64,000 bases of DNA from Pseudomonas capsici (GTDB taxonomy: Bacteria > Pseudomonadota > Gammaproteobacteria > Pseudomonadales > Pseudomonadaceae), in contig NZ_JAFGZD010000007.1 of assembly GCF_017165765.1 (NCBI RefSeq), positions 248,001-312,000 on the forward strand, in the 5' to 3' direction. The notes below the pieces were generated by a model that saw only the letters and a program-made list of their open reading frames with translations, ran no database searches and was not told where the DNA came from. Both the position numbers and the translations under genes were made by a program. Numbering within the stretch: the stretch's first letter is position 1; every line of letters begins with the position of its first letter. Shown in pieces: positions 38,330 to 47,601 of the stretch.

Positions 38330-39250
38330 TCAGGCTTTCGGATTGTTGAAGGTGGCTTTGACAATCTCTCCGATACCGCCCACGGCTCCGATGACCTGGC
38401 TGGCTTCCAGTGGCATCAGGATAACCTTGCTGTTATTGGCGCTGGCCAGTTTGCCCAGGGTTTCGACGTACTTCTGGGCCACGAAGTAGTTGACGGCCTG
38501 CACGTTTCCGCCAGCGATGGCTTCGGATACCACCTGAGTGGCCCGTGCTTCAGCTTCGGCCTGACGCTCCCGTGCCTCAGCCTCCAGGAAGGCCGCTTGA
38601 CGACTGCCTTCGGCCTCGAGGATCTGTGCTTGCTTCTTGCCTTCTGCGGTAAGAATTGCAGAAGCACGCAAGCCTTCGGCTTCAAGGATCTGCGCCCGCT
38701 TGATCCGCTCGGCCTTCATCTGGCCGGACATCGCCGCCATCAGGTCGGCAGGCGGGCTGATGTCCTTGATTTCGATCCGGGTGATCTTGATGCCCCATGG
38801 CGCGGTGGCTTCATCGACCGTGCGCAGCAGGCGCTCGTTGATGTTGTCCCGCTGGCTGAGCATTGCATCCAGCTCCATGGAGCCGAGCACGGTACGAATG
38901 TTGGTCTGCAGCAGGTTGCGGATGGCATGTTCGAGGTTGTTGACCTCATAGGCGGCCTGGGCCGTGTTGACCACCTGAAAGAAGCAGACGGCATCGATCT
39001 GTACGGTGGCGTTGTCGGCGGTGATGACTTCCTGAGGCGGGATATCCAGCACGCTTTCCATGACATTGATCTTGTGACCGATCCGGTCCATCACGGGCAC
39101 GATGATGTTGAGTCCGGGTTTGAGGGTGGTGGTATAGCGCCCGAAGCGTTCTACCGTCCACTGGTAGCCCTGTGGCACAACCTTGAAGCCCATGAACACG
39201 ACGGCTACTGCCAGCCCGACGAATAACAGAACCACACTGCCGATTTGCAT
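38330..39250 (-). CDS. SPFH/band-7 (stomatin-like, paraslipin) protein
   Basis: The 306-aa protein has an N-terminal membrane anchor (residues 4 to about 23), the band-7 domain ([31 protein letters not shown]) and a C-terminal heptad-rich helix ([18 protein letters not shown]). It matches the YbbK/QmcA paraslipin type that forms a membrane scaffold with NfeD. It forms an operon with the NfeD gene. Confidence 0.93.
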   Translation of the reverse strand: MQIGSVVLLFVGLAVAVVFMGFKVVPQGYQWTVERFGRYTTTLKPGLNIIVPVMDRIGHKINVMESVLDIPPQEVITADNATVQIDAVCFFQVVNTAQAAYEVNNLEHAIRNLLQTNIRTVLGSMELDAMLSQRDNINERLLRTVDEATAPWGIKITRIEIKDISPPADLMAAMSGQMKAERIKRAQILEAEGLRASAILTAEGKKQAQILEAEGSRQAAFLEAEARERQAEAEARATQVVSEAIAGGNVQAVNYFVAQKYVETLGKLASANNSKVILMPLEASQVIGAVGGIGEIVKATFNNPKA

Positions 39251-39286
39251 GACGTTTCCCTGTGCTTTCTATGTTGCGTTCGTTTT

Positions 39287-41071
39287 CTAGCGCTGCTCGC
39301 TCTGTGGCGTGACCCGCAGCACTTCCTCCAGTGTCGTCAGCCCCGCCGAGACTTTCTGCGCGCCGGACAGGCGCAGGCTGCGCATGCCTTCCTTGAAGGC
39401 CTGGCGGCGCATGGCGGTCAGGTCCAGATCGGCGCTGATCAGGGCTTTGACGCTGTCGGACATCAGCATGATCTCATAGACGCCAGCCCGTCCACGGTAA
39501 CCGGTTTCGCGACATTCCACGCAGCCGACGGCCTGATGCGCGCCGCTCGGCACCGGAGCCTGCCAGGGGCGGGTCAGGGTCTGCCAGTCGGTTTCGTTCA
39601 GGTTGATCGGGGCCTTGCAGTGCGGGCACAGGGTGCGCACCAGACGCTGTGCCATTACACCAAGAATGGTGGCCTTGAGCAGGTAGTGCGGCACGCCGAG
39701 CTCCAGCATGCGGCTGATGGCGCTGGGAGCGTCGTTGGTGTGCAGGGTCGAGAGAACCAGGTGGCCGGTCAACGCGGCCTGAATCGCCATTTCCGCGGTT
39801 TCCAGGTCGCGAATCTCGCCGATCATGATGATGTCCGGGTCCTGTCGCATCAGGGCACGGACACCGCTGGCGAAGGACAGGTCGATGTTGTGCTGGACCT
39901 GCATCTGGTTGAAGGCAGGTTCCACCATCTCGATGGGGTCTTCGATGGTGCACAGGTTGACCTCGGAGGTCGCCAGCTTCTTGAGTGTGGTGTAAAGCGT
40001 GGTGGTCTTGCCCGAACCGGTCGGGCCGGTGACCAGAATGATGCCGTTGGGCTGATTGGTCATGCCCTGCCAGCGTCGCAAGTCATCGCTGGAGAAACCC
40101 AGTTGATCGAAGTCCTTGAGCAGCACTTCGGGGTCGAAGATCCGCATCACCATCTTTTCGCCGAACGCGGTGGGCAGGGTCGAGAGCCGCAACTCCACCT
40201 CGCCGCCATCGGGCGTGGTGGTCTTGACCCGACCGTCCTGAGGTTTGCGCTTTTCCGCAACGTTCATCCGCCCGAGGCTTTTCAGACGGCTGACCACCGC
40301 CATCGTGACCTGTGACGGGAACTGATAGACGTTATGCAGTACGCCATCGATACGAAAACGCACGGTGCCTTGCTCGCGGCGCGGCTCGATATGGATATCG
40401 CTGGCGCGTTGCTGGAACGCGTACTGGAATAGCCAGTCAACGATATTGACGATATGCGCATCGTTGGCGTCGGGCTCCTGATCGCTGGCTCCGAGCTTGA
40501 GCAACTGCTCGAAGTTGCCCATGTTGCTGGTTTTCAGATCGGTTGCATTGGCGCCGCTGACGGATTTCGCCAGCCTGAAGAACTCCACCGTCACGCGCTG
40601 GATATCGACCGGATTGGCCACCACACGCTTGATGGTCAGCTTCAGCACATGGGCCAGGTCCTCTTCCCAGGCGCGCACATAAGGCTGCGCGCTGGCGATG
40701 GTCACGGATTCGCGATCCACGGCCACAGCGAGGATCTTGTGGCGCTGGGCAAAGGCATAGGACATCAGCGGCATGACGGCCGCGACATTGATTTTCAGCG
40801 GATCGATACGCATGTATGGCTGGCCGCATTGCTGGGCGAGCCAACTGGTCAGGGTTTCCAGATCGAGCTTCTTGCCCGGACGCTTGAGGTCATCGAACTG
40901 CAGGGACGCAATGAACTCCAGCGGATGGAGCTGGATATTGGCCGCGCTACGGCGCTGGGTAAGGGCTGTTTCTGCATCGTTCTGACTCAGTACGCCTTGG
41001 GCGACCAGATCACGTAGCAGGTCGTTCAGATCGAGCCAGCGATCCTGTGACGATGGGGCGAGGACTGCCAT
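39287..41071 (-). CDS. GspE/PulE-family type II secretion or pilus ATPase
   Basis: The 594-aa protein has an N-terminal T2SSE_N-like region, then the ATPase core with Walker A GPTGSGKTTTLYTTL, Asp box, Walker B region QDPDIIMIGEIRDLET, His box (LSTLHTND) and a four-cysteine zinc motif (CPHC...CVEC) near the C-terminus. This motor family drives pilus or pseudopilus assembly. No other secretion gene is next to it, so its partner machine is unknown. The start at 41071 has AAGGAGC upstream; the longer frame to 41305 crosses the next gene. Confidence 0.9.
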   Translation of the reverse strand: MAVLAPSSQDRWLDLNDLLRDLVAQGVLSQNDAETALTQRRSAANIQLHPLEFIASLQFDDLKRPGKKLDLETLTSWLAQQCGQPYMRIDPLKINVAAVMPLMSYAFAQRHKILAVAVDRESVTIASAQPYVRAWEEDLAHVLKLTIKRVVANPVDIQRVTVEFFRLAKSVSGANATDLKTSNMGNFEQLLKLGASDQEPDANDAHIVNIVDWLFQYAFQQRASDIHIEPRREQGTVRFRIDGVLHNVYQFPSQVTMAVVSRLKSLGRMNVAEKRKPQDGRVKTTTPDGGEVELRLSTLPTAFGEKMVMRIFDPEVLLKDFDQLGFSSDDLRRWQGMTNQPNGIILVTGPTGSGKTTTLYTTLKKLATSEVNLCTIEDPIEMVEPAFNQMQVQHNIDLSFASGVRALMRQDPDIIMIGEIRDLETAEMAIQAALTGHLVLSTLHTNDAPSAISRMLELGVPHYLLKATILGVMAQRLVRTLCPHCKAPINLNETDWQTLTRPWQAPVPSGAHQAVGCVECRETGYRGRAGVYEIMLMSDSVKALISADLDLTAMRRQAFKEGMRSLRLSGAQKVSAGLTTLEEVLRVTPQSEQR

Positions 41072-41181
41072 GCGCGCTCCTTGAGGCAATTCATCATCGG
41101 ACGATGAGCAAGAATAGTCCTCAAGCGTGACAGTGTTGAGCCCTCTATGCGACCGGGAATTACGAATGTCTTCAAGACAAT

Positions 41182-41529
41182 TCAGCCAGCGGCTAGTGCG
41201 ACATGCGGATGAGCGGCTTGCGGGGCGTGGATCTGCTCCAGTTCCACGGAGCAGACATCGATCAGATTGCGCATTTTTTCGCCAATCACCTGAGCCCGAT
41301 GCCAACTCAGCCCCTCGACTGTCAGGTTGATGGCCAGTAGCCTGTCCTGCCGTGAAGCAATGACGTTCTGCGGTGTCAGGTACTGCATCGCGAACAGATT
41401 GAGTACCTGACAGAGCAGAGCCGGTTCGGCTTCGGCCAGCACCTGATAGCGCGCGCAGCAGGAAGCAGTGGCGGGTGACCAGGTGTCCGGGCGAAGTTCC
41501 GGTGCTGAAACGGCTTCAAGGTTGGGCAT
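41182..41529 (-). CDS. Small protein with ACT-like fold
   Basis: The 115-aa product has an alpha-beta pattern like an ACT domain (YQVLAEAEPALLCQVLNLFA, then NVIASRQDRLLAINLTVEGL, then RNLIDVCSVELEQI), as in small amino-acid-binding subunits. AGGAG precedes the ATG at 41529. The gene is divergent from an Lrp/AsnC regulator, another amino-acid-sensing protein, so a link to amino-acid metabolism is plausible. No family name is assigned. Confidence 0.6.
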   Translation of the reverse strand: MPNLEAVSAPELRPDTWSPATASCCARYQVLAEAEPALLCQVLNLFAMQYLTPQNVIASRQDRLLAINLTVEGLSWHRAQVIGEKMRNLIDVCSVELEQIHAPQAAHPHVALAAG

Positions 41530-41657
41530 ACTGGCCTCTCCTGTATTGAGTGGAGGAAATTCTTGCACGCCGAAACGGAAATTTCTGGTCTATGATCAAT
41601 AGGTTTAGGCTTTTTTGGAATTGTTAATGCGCAATATGGATTTTAAAGGGATTGTTT

Positions 41658-42128
41658 ATGCAAGTTGAGCTGGATGCTTACGACCGCAAGATATTGGCAT
41701 TGCTGCAGGAGGATGCCTCGCTTTCCAGTGCCCAGGTGGCCGAGAAGGTGGGTTTGTCGCAGTCGCCCTGCTGGCGACGGATACAGCGGCTGAAGGATGA
41801 AGGCGTGATTCGGCGTCACGTGACACTGCTGGACCGCAAGAAAATCGGTCTCAACACGCAGATCTTTGCCGAGGTCAAACTCAACGCCCATGGCCGCTCG
41901 AATTTCACCGAATTCACCGATTCGATCCGTGGCTTCCCTGAAGTGCTGGAGTGCTACGTGCTGATGGGCTCGGTGGATTTCCTGCTGCGCATCGTGACAT
42001 CGGATATCGAGGCGTATGAGCGGTTTTTCTTTGAAAAACTGTCGCTGGTGCCGGGGATTCAGGAAGTGAACTCGACCGTGGCGTTATCCGAAATCAAATC
42101 CACGACCAGCTTGCCGATTGTGAAGTAG
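41658..42128 (+). CDS. Lrp/AsnC family transcriptional regulator
   Basis: The 156-aa protein has the N-terminal HTH (DAYDRKILALLQEDASLSSAQVAEKVGLSQSPCWRRIQRL) and a C-terminal RAM domain (VLECYVLMGSVDFLLRIVTSDIEAYERFF). Such regulators sense amino acids and form dimers or octamers. The start at the ATG at 41658 follows AAAGGGA; a TTG at 41652 adds two residues. It is divergent from the ACT-like gene, a likely target along with itself. Confidence 0.92.
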   Translation: MQVELDAYDRKILALLQEDASLSSAQVAEKVGLSQSPCWRRIQRLKDEGVIRRHVTLLDRKKIGLNTQIFAEVKLNAHGRSNFTEFTDSIRGFPEVLECYVLMGSVDFLLRIVTSDIEAYERFFFEKLSLVPGIQEVNSTVALSEIKSTTSLPIVK

Positions 42129-42130
42129 CT

Positions 42131-42236
42131 GTCACTTGTGGGAGGGGCCTTGGCCACGACGACCCAGCTTGCAGGCAACACATTTCAAGCGCCTGAAACT
42201 GGCTGTTGCGGCCAAGGCCCCTCACACGGATGTGAC
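42131..42236. repeat. REPIN of a second REP type, between Lrp and CYTH genes
   Basis: GTGGGAGGGGCCTTGGCC (42138-42155) is faced by GGCCAAGGCCCCTCACAC (42210-42227), with a perfect 12-bp inverted core (GGGGCCTTGGCC). Outer arms GTCAC (42131-42135) and GTGAC (42232-42236) extend the hairpin. The unit resembles the GTGGGAGGGGGCTTG-type Pseudomonas REP, unlike the element at 34041. It fills the gap between two convergent genes. Confidence 0.85.
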
Positions 42237-42246
42237 TTAACAATCA

Positions 42247-43614
42247 TCACATACGCAGCAGGACTTTCCAGGCGCGGCTCTGGAATACGGTCAATGCCTG
42301 ATGGACGCGAGCGTCGAGCACTTCGTCGCTGATGTCCTGATGGGCCAGTTGCTCAAGCTTGTTCAACTCGCCATACAGACGATCCAGTTCCGGCAGGTCC
42401 AGTGCGCCACGTGCCCAGTGCAGCCAGGCCTGGATGCGTTCGATACGTGGCAGTTGCTCGGCCAGGTCTTCGGGTTGCTGCTGATAGCGGCCCAGTTGCA
42501 GAGCGGTCGCTTCGTCGGCGAGCAGGCGTGGCAGCCAGCTGGCCAACAGCGCAGCGCCCTGACGATTGCCGCGGTTGTTGCGCTCGGCGGCCCAGCTGCG
42601 ATTCAGCAGCCAGCGCGACGTGTTCAGCGAGAATTCGCCCCAGCGGGTGTCCAGCAGCTCATCGAGAAATTGCTCGTGAGCCGCGCCGCGTACGTCTTCA
42701 TCTTCTTGACCGGCCTGTACCAGCGGGCGCCAGTCTTCCAGCAGGGCGTCCAGCGCGGTGCGCAGTTGTGCGGTAGAGGCGCGAGGTGCGGCCTGGCCCA
42801 GGCTGCTGGTCAGCGAACGCAGTTCGGCCAGCAATTCGACCCATTCCTGCAGCAGGCGCCAGTGGCCGTTGAAGCGGTATTGCTCGGCCAGACGCTGGCT
42901 GCTGCCCAGCAGATGCCAGGCCAGCGCGGCATAGGCGTCGTCCAGCGGTGTTTCGGCGTCCAGTTTCGGTGCTGGCAGGCTCAGGGAGTAACTGTTGGCA
43001 TCGAACAGGCGATAGCCGCGCTCGGCCTTGCTGATATCGCAGGGCATCAGCGGCAGGCTGGCGGCCAGTTCGGCAGCCAGTTCCAGAAGTGCGCCAGATT
43101 CGCCTTCGCGCAGTTCCAGTTCCAGCTCGCAGATTTCTTCCTTCTGTTTGCCAGCCACGACCTGGCCCAGGTCCAGAGCGGCCTCGATCACGACCTTGGT
43201 CTTGCCACGGCCCCAGGAAATTTCCGCCTTTTCACGAATGAAGTCGGTGGTGAACAGTGGCTTGATGGTTTTCTTGTCCAGATCCGCCAGTTGCTCGGGC
43301 CAGCAATCGCCTTCGAGTTTTTTCAGGTCCAGTTTGGCCTTGGGCAGATCCCAGTTGAATTCGTTGCGCTCGGACAGGCCGGCCACGCTCTGGCCACGGG
43401 TCTTCATGGTCTGGATGAGGCGGTCGCCGTCGCGACGGATGCGCAGCGCCACCTTCGCCTTGGCCAGATCACGTTCCGGGGTATCGAAATACTGGTTCGA
43501 CAGCTCGATACGCTCCCAGCCACTTTTGTTGCGCTTTTTCAGCAAGGGGTGCTCGCGCAGTGCAACGAGGGTCTCGCGGCTGACGCGGAGTTTGATTTCT
43601 GTTTCTTTTTGCAT
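42247..43614 (-). CDS. CYTH-CHAD inorganic triphosphatase
   Basis: The 455-aa protein has an N-terminal CYTH tunnel domain that begins with the signature ExExK (ETEIKLRVS) and contains RIRRDGDRLIQTMKTRG, followed by a C-terminal helical CHAD domain (from about residue 235) with conserved histidines and lysines. It is the YgiF type, which hydrolyses inorganic triphosphate. CHAD domains bind polyphosphate, which gives a loose link with ppk/ppx in this window. The start at 43614 begins at MQKETEIKL. Confidence 0.92.
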   Translation of the reverse strand: MQKETEIKLRVSRETLVALREHPLLKKRNKSGWERIELSNQYFDTPERDLAKAKVALRIRRDGDRLIQTMKTRGQSVAGLSERNEFNWDLPKAKLDLKKLEGDCWPEQLADLDKKTIKPLFTTDFIREKAEISWGRGKTKVVIEAALDLGQVVAGKQKEEICELELELREGESGALLELAAELAASLPLMPCDISKAERGYRLFDANSYSLSLPAPKLDAETPLDDAYAALAWHLLGSSQRLAEQYRFNGHWRLLQEWVELLAELRSLTSSLGQAAPRASTAQLRTALDALLEDWRPLVQAGQEDEDVRGAAHEQFLDELLDTRWGEFSLNTSRWLLNRSWAAERNNRGNRQGAALLASWLPRLLADEATALQLGRYQQQPEDLAEQLPRIERIQAWLHWARGALDLPELDRLYGELNKLEQLAHQDISDEVLDARVHQALTVFQSRAWKVLLRM

Positions 43615-43774
43615 GGCCGGGAAGTCCAAACGCTGATGCTGATGACGGGAGCACAGCCAATGATTGATGGCTGCTGAGGGCGGCAGTGTACAGGACATGG
43701 CCCGTAACGGTTTATTCCGCAGGCGCTATGGCCCTATGATGGTCCGTGTTCCGTCCCGATTACAGGAAGCATAC

Positions 43775-44923
43775 ATGCCCTTGCCGTCCATGAAAGATCA
43801 GTTCGCCGCATTGATTGCCGTGCCCTCGGTGAGTTGCACTCAACCTTCGCTGGATCAGTCCAACCGTGCGGTGATCGATCTGTTGGCGGGGTGGCTGGGC
43901 GATCTGGGGTTTGCCTGCGATATCCAGCAGGTTTCGCCGGGCAAGTTCAACCTGCTGGCCACTTATGGCTCTGGCCCCGGCGGACTGGTGCTGGCCGGAC
44001 ACAGCGATACTGTGCCCTTCGATGAGGCATTATGGAAAACCGATCCGCTGAAACTGACCGAAGTCGATGGTCGTTGGGTCGGACTGGGCAGTTGCGACAT
44101 GAAAGGTTTTTTCGCGCTGATTATCGAGGCCGTGCGCGGTCTGCTCGATCAGCCGTTCAAGCAGCCGCTGCTGATTCTTGCCACTTGCGACGAAGAAAGC
44201 TCGATGGCTGGAGCGCGGGCCCTGGCCGAGGCCGGGCGGCCGCTGGGGCGTGCAGCGGTGATTGGCGAGCCGACCGGGCTCAGGCCGATTCGCCTGCACA
44301 AGGGCGTGATGATGGAGCGTATCGATATTCTCGGGCGCAGCGGCCATTCCTCTGACCCAAGCCTGGGGCACAGCGCGCTGGAAGCCATGCATGACGCCAT
44401 CGGCGAGCTCAAGAGCCTGCGTCAGCAATGGCAGCGCGAATACCGCAACCCGCAGTTCAGCGTGCCGCAGCCGACCATGAACTTCGGTTGCATTCATGGT
44501 GGCGATAACCCGAACCGGATTTGCGGCCAGTGTTCGCTGGAGTTCGACCTGCGCCCGTTGCCAGGCATGGACCCCGATGCGCTGCGCGCCGCCATCCGGC
44601 AAAAACTGCAACCGCTGGCCGAGCTGCATCAGGTGCAGATCGATTACGCACCCTTGTTCCCGGAGTGTGCGCCGTTCGAGCAGGCAGCGGATGCGGAACT
44701 GGTTCGCATTGCGGAGCGTCTGACAGGTCATACGGCGGCAGCAGTAGCATTTGGCACCGAAGCACCTTATCTTCAGCGCCTTGGCTGCGAGACACTGGTT
44801 CTGGGCCCGGGCGACATCGCCTGCGCGCATCAGCCGGGTGAGTACCTTGAAATGTCACGTCTGGAGCCTACAGTGCTTCTGTTGCGTCAGTTGATCCAGC
44901 ATTATTGCCTGAGCCCCCGCTAA
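43775..44923 (+). CDS. argE: Acetylornithine deacetylase
   Basis: The 382-aa M20-family metallohydrolase removes the acetyl group from N-acetylornithine. It has the metal motifs LAGHSDTVP (first His and Asp) and SCDMKGFFAL, ATCDEESSMAGA (catalytic Glu), and VIGEPTGLRPI. The start MPLPSMKDQFAAL at 43775 has AGGAAG upstream and fits the family; the frame to 43664 adds unrelated residues. It precedes argA. Confidence 0.94.
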   Translation: MPLPSMKDQFAALIAVPSVSCTQPSLDQSNRAVIDLLAGWLGDLGFACDIQQVSPGKFNLLATYGSGPGGLVLAGHSDTVPFDEALWKTDPLKLTEVDGRWVGLGSCDMKGFFALIIEAVRGLLDQPFKQPLLILATCDEESSMAGARALAEAGRPLGRAAVIGEPTGLRPIRLHKGVMMERIDILGRSGHSSDPSLGHSALEAMHDAIGELKSLRQQWQREYRNPQFSVPQPTMNFGCIHGGDNPNRICGQCSLEFDLRPLPGMDPDALRAAIRQKLQPLAELHQVQIDYAPLFPECAPFEQAADAELVRIAERLTGHTAAAVAFGTEAPYLQRLGCETLVLGPGDIACAHQPGEYLEMSRLEPTVLLLRQLIQHYCLSPR

Positions 44924-44962
44924 GCCGGGCCAGACAGAACCCGATAAAGAAGGAGATTGCGC

Positions 44963-44989
44963 GTGTTGCCAAGCCTGTTCCGACGATAA
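44963..44989 (+). CDS. Possible arginine leader peptide before argA (8 aa)
   Basis: A tiny frame with a strong Shine-Dalgarno (AAGGAG, 44950-44955) starts with GTG at 44963 and reads MLPSLFRR, then TAA. It ends with two consecutive CGA arginine codons just before the stop, 60 bp ahead of argA. Leader peptides rich in the end-product amino acid are a classic attenuation signal. I could not define alternate hairpins, and the frame may be fortuitous. Confidence 0.4.
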   Translation: MLPSLFRR

Positions 44990-45049
44990 CCACCACAGCG
45001 TTGTGCGTGTTTCTGTCTTTCGTCCATTTTTTTACAGGCTCTTTCGGTT

Positions 45050-46348
45050 ATGCCCGATTACGTTAACTGGCTTCGTCACGCGTCTCCTTATATCAATGCT
45101 CACCGCGACTGCACCTTTGTCGTCATGCTGCCCGGCGATGGTGTCGCGCACCCCAATTTCGGCAATATCGTCCACGACCTGGTGCTGCTGCACAGCCTGG
45201 GCGTGCGGCTGGTGCTGGTCCATGGTTCGCGTCCGCAGATCGAAAGCCGTCTGGCCCAGCGCGGCCTGACACCGCGTTTCCACCGCGACATGCGCGTGAC
45301 GGATGCCGAAACGCTGGAGTGCGTGATCGATGCCGTGGGGCAACTGCGCATTTCCATCGAAGCGCGCCTGTCCATGGACATGGCAGCTTCGCCGATGCAG
45401 GGCTCGCGCCTGCGGGTGACCAGCGGCAACGTTGTCACGGCCCGTCCTATCGGCGTGCTTGAGGGGGTCGATTATCAGCACACCGGCGAGGTGCGCCGTG
45501 TCGACCGCAAAGGCATCAACCGCCTGCTGGACGAGCGTCATATCGTGCTGCTCTCGCCATTGGGCTATTCGCCGACGGGCGAGATCTTCAACCTCGCCTG
45601 CGAAGATGTCGCGACCCGTGCGGCCATCGACCTTGCTGCTGACAAACTGCTGTTGTTCGGCGCCGAAACTGGTCTGCTGGATGAGCAGGGGCGTCTGGTG
45701 CGTGAACTGCGTCCTCAGCAAGTGCCTGCGCACCTGCTGCGTCTGGGCAACAACTATCAGGCCGAACTGCTGGACGCTGCCGCCGAAGCCTGTCGCGGCG
45801 GTGTGGGCCGCAGCCACATCGTCAGCTATGCCGAAGACGGCGCGCTGCTGAACGAACTGTTCACCCGTGATGGTGGCGGTACGCTGGTTGCGCAAGAGCA
45901 GTTCGAGCTGGTGCGTGAGGCGGCCATCGAAGACGTGGGCGGCCTGATGGACCTGATCACGCCGCTGGAGGAGCAGGGGATTCTGGTGCGTCGTTCACGG
46001 GAAGTGCTGGAGCGCGAGATTCAGCAGTTCAGCGTGGTCGAGCGCGAAGGCCTGATCATTGCCTGCGCGGCGCTCTACCCGATTGCCGACTCCGAGGCCG
46101 GTGAACTGGCGTGTCTGGCGGTCAACCCGGAGTATCGCCACGGCGGTCGCGGAGACGAGCTGCTGGAGCGTATCGAAAACCGTGCCAGGGCCTTGGGCTT
46201 GAAGACGCTGTTCGTGCTCACCACCCGCACCGCGCACTGGTTCCGCGAGCGCGGCTTTGAACCGAGCAGCGTCGACCGTCTGCCCAGCGCACGGGCGTCG
46301 CTTTACAACTATCAGCGTAATTCGAAGATCTTCGAGAAGGCGATCTGA
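45050..46348 (+). CDS. argA: N-acetylglutamate synthase (amino-acid kinase + GNAT)
   Basis: The 432-aa protein is the classic ArgA: an N-terminal amino-acid-kinase domain (LRHASPYINAHRDCTFVVMLPG, LVLVHGSRPQIE) that binds arginine as feedback inhibitor, and a C-terminal GNAT acetyltransferase (LACLAVNPEYRHGGRGDELLERIENRA). It makes the first intermediate of arginine synthesis from glutamate and acetyl-CoA. It lies 126 bp after argE, with a candidate leader peptide in the gap. Confidence 0.96.
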   Translation: MPDYVNWLRHASPYINAHRDCTFVVMLPGDGVAHPNFGNIVHDLVLLHSLGVRLVLVHGSRPQIESRLAQRGLTPRFHRDMRVTDAETLECVIDAVGQLRISIEARLSMDMAASPMQGSRLRVTSGNVVTARPIGVLEGVDYQHTGEVRRVDRKGINRLLDERHIVLLSPLGYSPTGEIFNLACEDVATRAAIDLAADKLLLFGAETGLLDEQGRLVRELRPQQVPAHLLRLGNNYQAELLDAAAEACRGGVGRSHIVSYAEDGALLNELFTRDGGGTLVAQEQFELVREAAIEDVGGLMDLITPLEEQGILVRRSREVLEREIQQFSVVEREGLIIACAALYPIADSEAGELACLAVNPEYRHGGRGDELLERIENRARALGLKTLFVLTTRTAHWFRERGFEPSSVDRLPSARASLYNYQRNSKIFEKAI

Positions 46349-46362
46349 TTGCTTGCGAACGA

Positions 46363-46391
46363 ACCCGCTTCGGCGCGATGCCGGAGCGGGT
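46363..46391. terminator. Hairpin between convergent argA and hydroxyacid dehydrogenase
   Basis: ACCCGCTTCGGC (46363-46374) and GCCGGAGCGGGT (46380-46391) pair at 11 of 12 positions around the loop GCGAT. There is no T-run, so it may act as a 3'-end stabiliser rather than a full terminator. Confidence 0.6.
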
Positions 46392-46398
46392 CCAGCGC

Positions 46399-47328
46399 CT
46401 AATACCCCTGCCCACGATCCACTTGCCCCTCCATCGACTCGCCCCGCTCGAACCGGCGAATGTTTTCCAGCAAGCCTGCAAATGCGCTTTCCGGTTGGGT
46501 CATGGCGGCGATATGGGGTGTCAGCAGAATTTTCGGATGTTTCCAGAACGGGTGATCGCTGGCGGCTGGTTCCTTTTGCAGCACATCCAGCACGGCGGCG
46601 CTGAGCTGGCCGCTGTCCAGTGCGGCCAACAGGTCGTCTTCCACCAGATGCCTACCACGTCCCATATTGATCAACGCCGCGCCTTTGGGCAGGTGCTTGA
46701 AGAGTTCGCGATCAAGAATGCCTTCGGTCTGTTCGGTCAGGGGCAGCACGCACAGCAGAATGTCGCACTGCGCCAGGAAAACGGGCAGTTGTTCGGGACC
46801 TGCATGGCATTCGACGCCTTCGATGCGATGTTCACTGCGCGCCCAACCCGACAAGGCAAAGCCGAACCCTTTCAGGCTCGCGAGAATATGCTGCGCCTGC
46901 AAGCCGAGCCCCATGACGCCGATGCGCCGTGTATGGGCAGGAATCAGTGGATGAGCCTGCCAGCGGCCTTCGATCTGCTGCTGACGATAGCGCAGCATTT
47001 CCCGATGCAGGGTCAGTACGGCGAAGCAGGCGTATTCGCACATGCCGTGGCTGATGCCGGGGTCCAGCAAGCGCACCACCGGCAATGATTTCGGGATGCG
47101 GCTCAGGTCCAGTTGATCGACACCCGCCGACAGTGCAAACAGAACCTTGAGGTTGGGAAGCACCTGCTCCAGGTTATCGGGGGCCAGCCAGGCGGCCAGG
47201 TAGTGGATGTCCTGCGGGTCGCCGATGTCAGGCCATGCGCGCCACTCGATATCGGGAGCGTGCTCGGCGAACAAGGCTCTCCAGCGCTCGCTGCGGGCAG
47301 GATCGGCTTTATAGAGCAGAGCGGGCAT
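46399..47328 (-). CDS. Glyoxylate/hydroxypyruvate reductase A-like dehydrogenase
   Basis: The 309-aa D-2-hydroxyacid dehydrogenase has a substrate domain (ALSAGVDQLDLSRIP) and a Rossmann NAD(P) domain with GVMGLGLQAQHILASLKGFGF (about 139-159). The catalytic Arg is expected in INMGRGRHLVEDDLL and the His in LTPHIAAMTQPESA. It reduces glyoxylate or hydroxypyruvate with NAD(P)H. I chose the start MPALLYK at 47328 because AGGA is correctly spaced seven bases before it; upstream in-frame ATGs at 47334, 47361 and 47364 are possible. Confidence 0.88.
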   Translation of the reverse strand: MPALLYKADPARSERWRALFAEHAPDIEWRAWPDIGDPQDIHYLAAWLAPDNLEQVLPNLKVLFALSAGVDQLDLSRIPKSLPVVRLLDPGISHGMCEYACFAVLTLHREMLRYRQQQIEGRWQAHPLIPAHTRRIGVMGLGLQAQHILASLKGFGFALSGWARSEHRIEGVECHAGPEQLPVFLAQCDILLCVLPLTEQTEGILDRELFKHLPKGAALINMGRGRHLVEDDLLAALDSGQLSAAVLDVLQKEPAASDHPFWKHPKILLTPHIAAMTQPESAFAGLLENIRRFERGESMEGQVDRGQGY

Positions 47329-47601
47329 GGGCATTTCCTGAGCGTGAAAGAGGGCCTTCATCATGCCTCAAGGCTGGAGCAGGATCTGTTGAAAGAGCCT
47401 GCGCAAAAGTGCGTTGCGGCCTGTAAACAGAGCGTTGTGCAGCAGATTGCATGGCCAGAAGGAATCTGCCGTTTGCAAGGGTGAAAACAGTGGATCTGGG
47501 CATCTGGAGGGGCAAGTTCGGCGTAGATCGTTTCGCTGAACGCTTACCCTGAACAGCATCGCAATCACATGCCGATTGCCCGGCCCACTACAGGTAAAGC
47601 C

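Noticed and set aside
42301..43677. 458-aa plus-strand frame across the CYTH-CHAD gene
   Set aside because: It is antisense shadow sequence, low-complexity and without a ribosome site.
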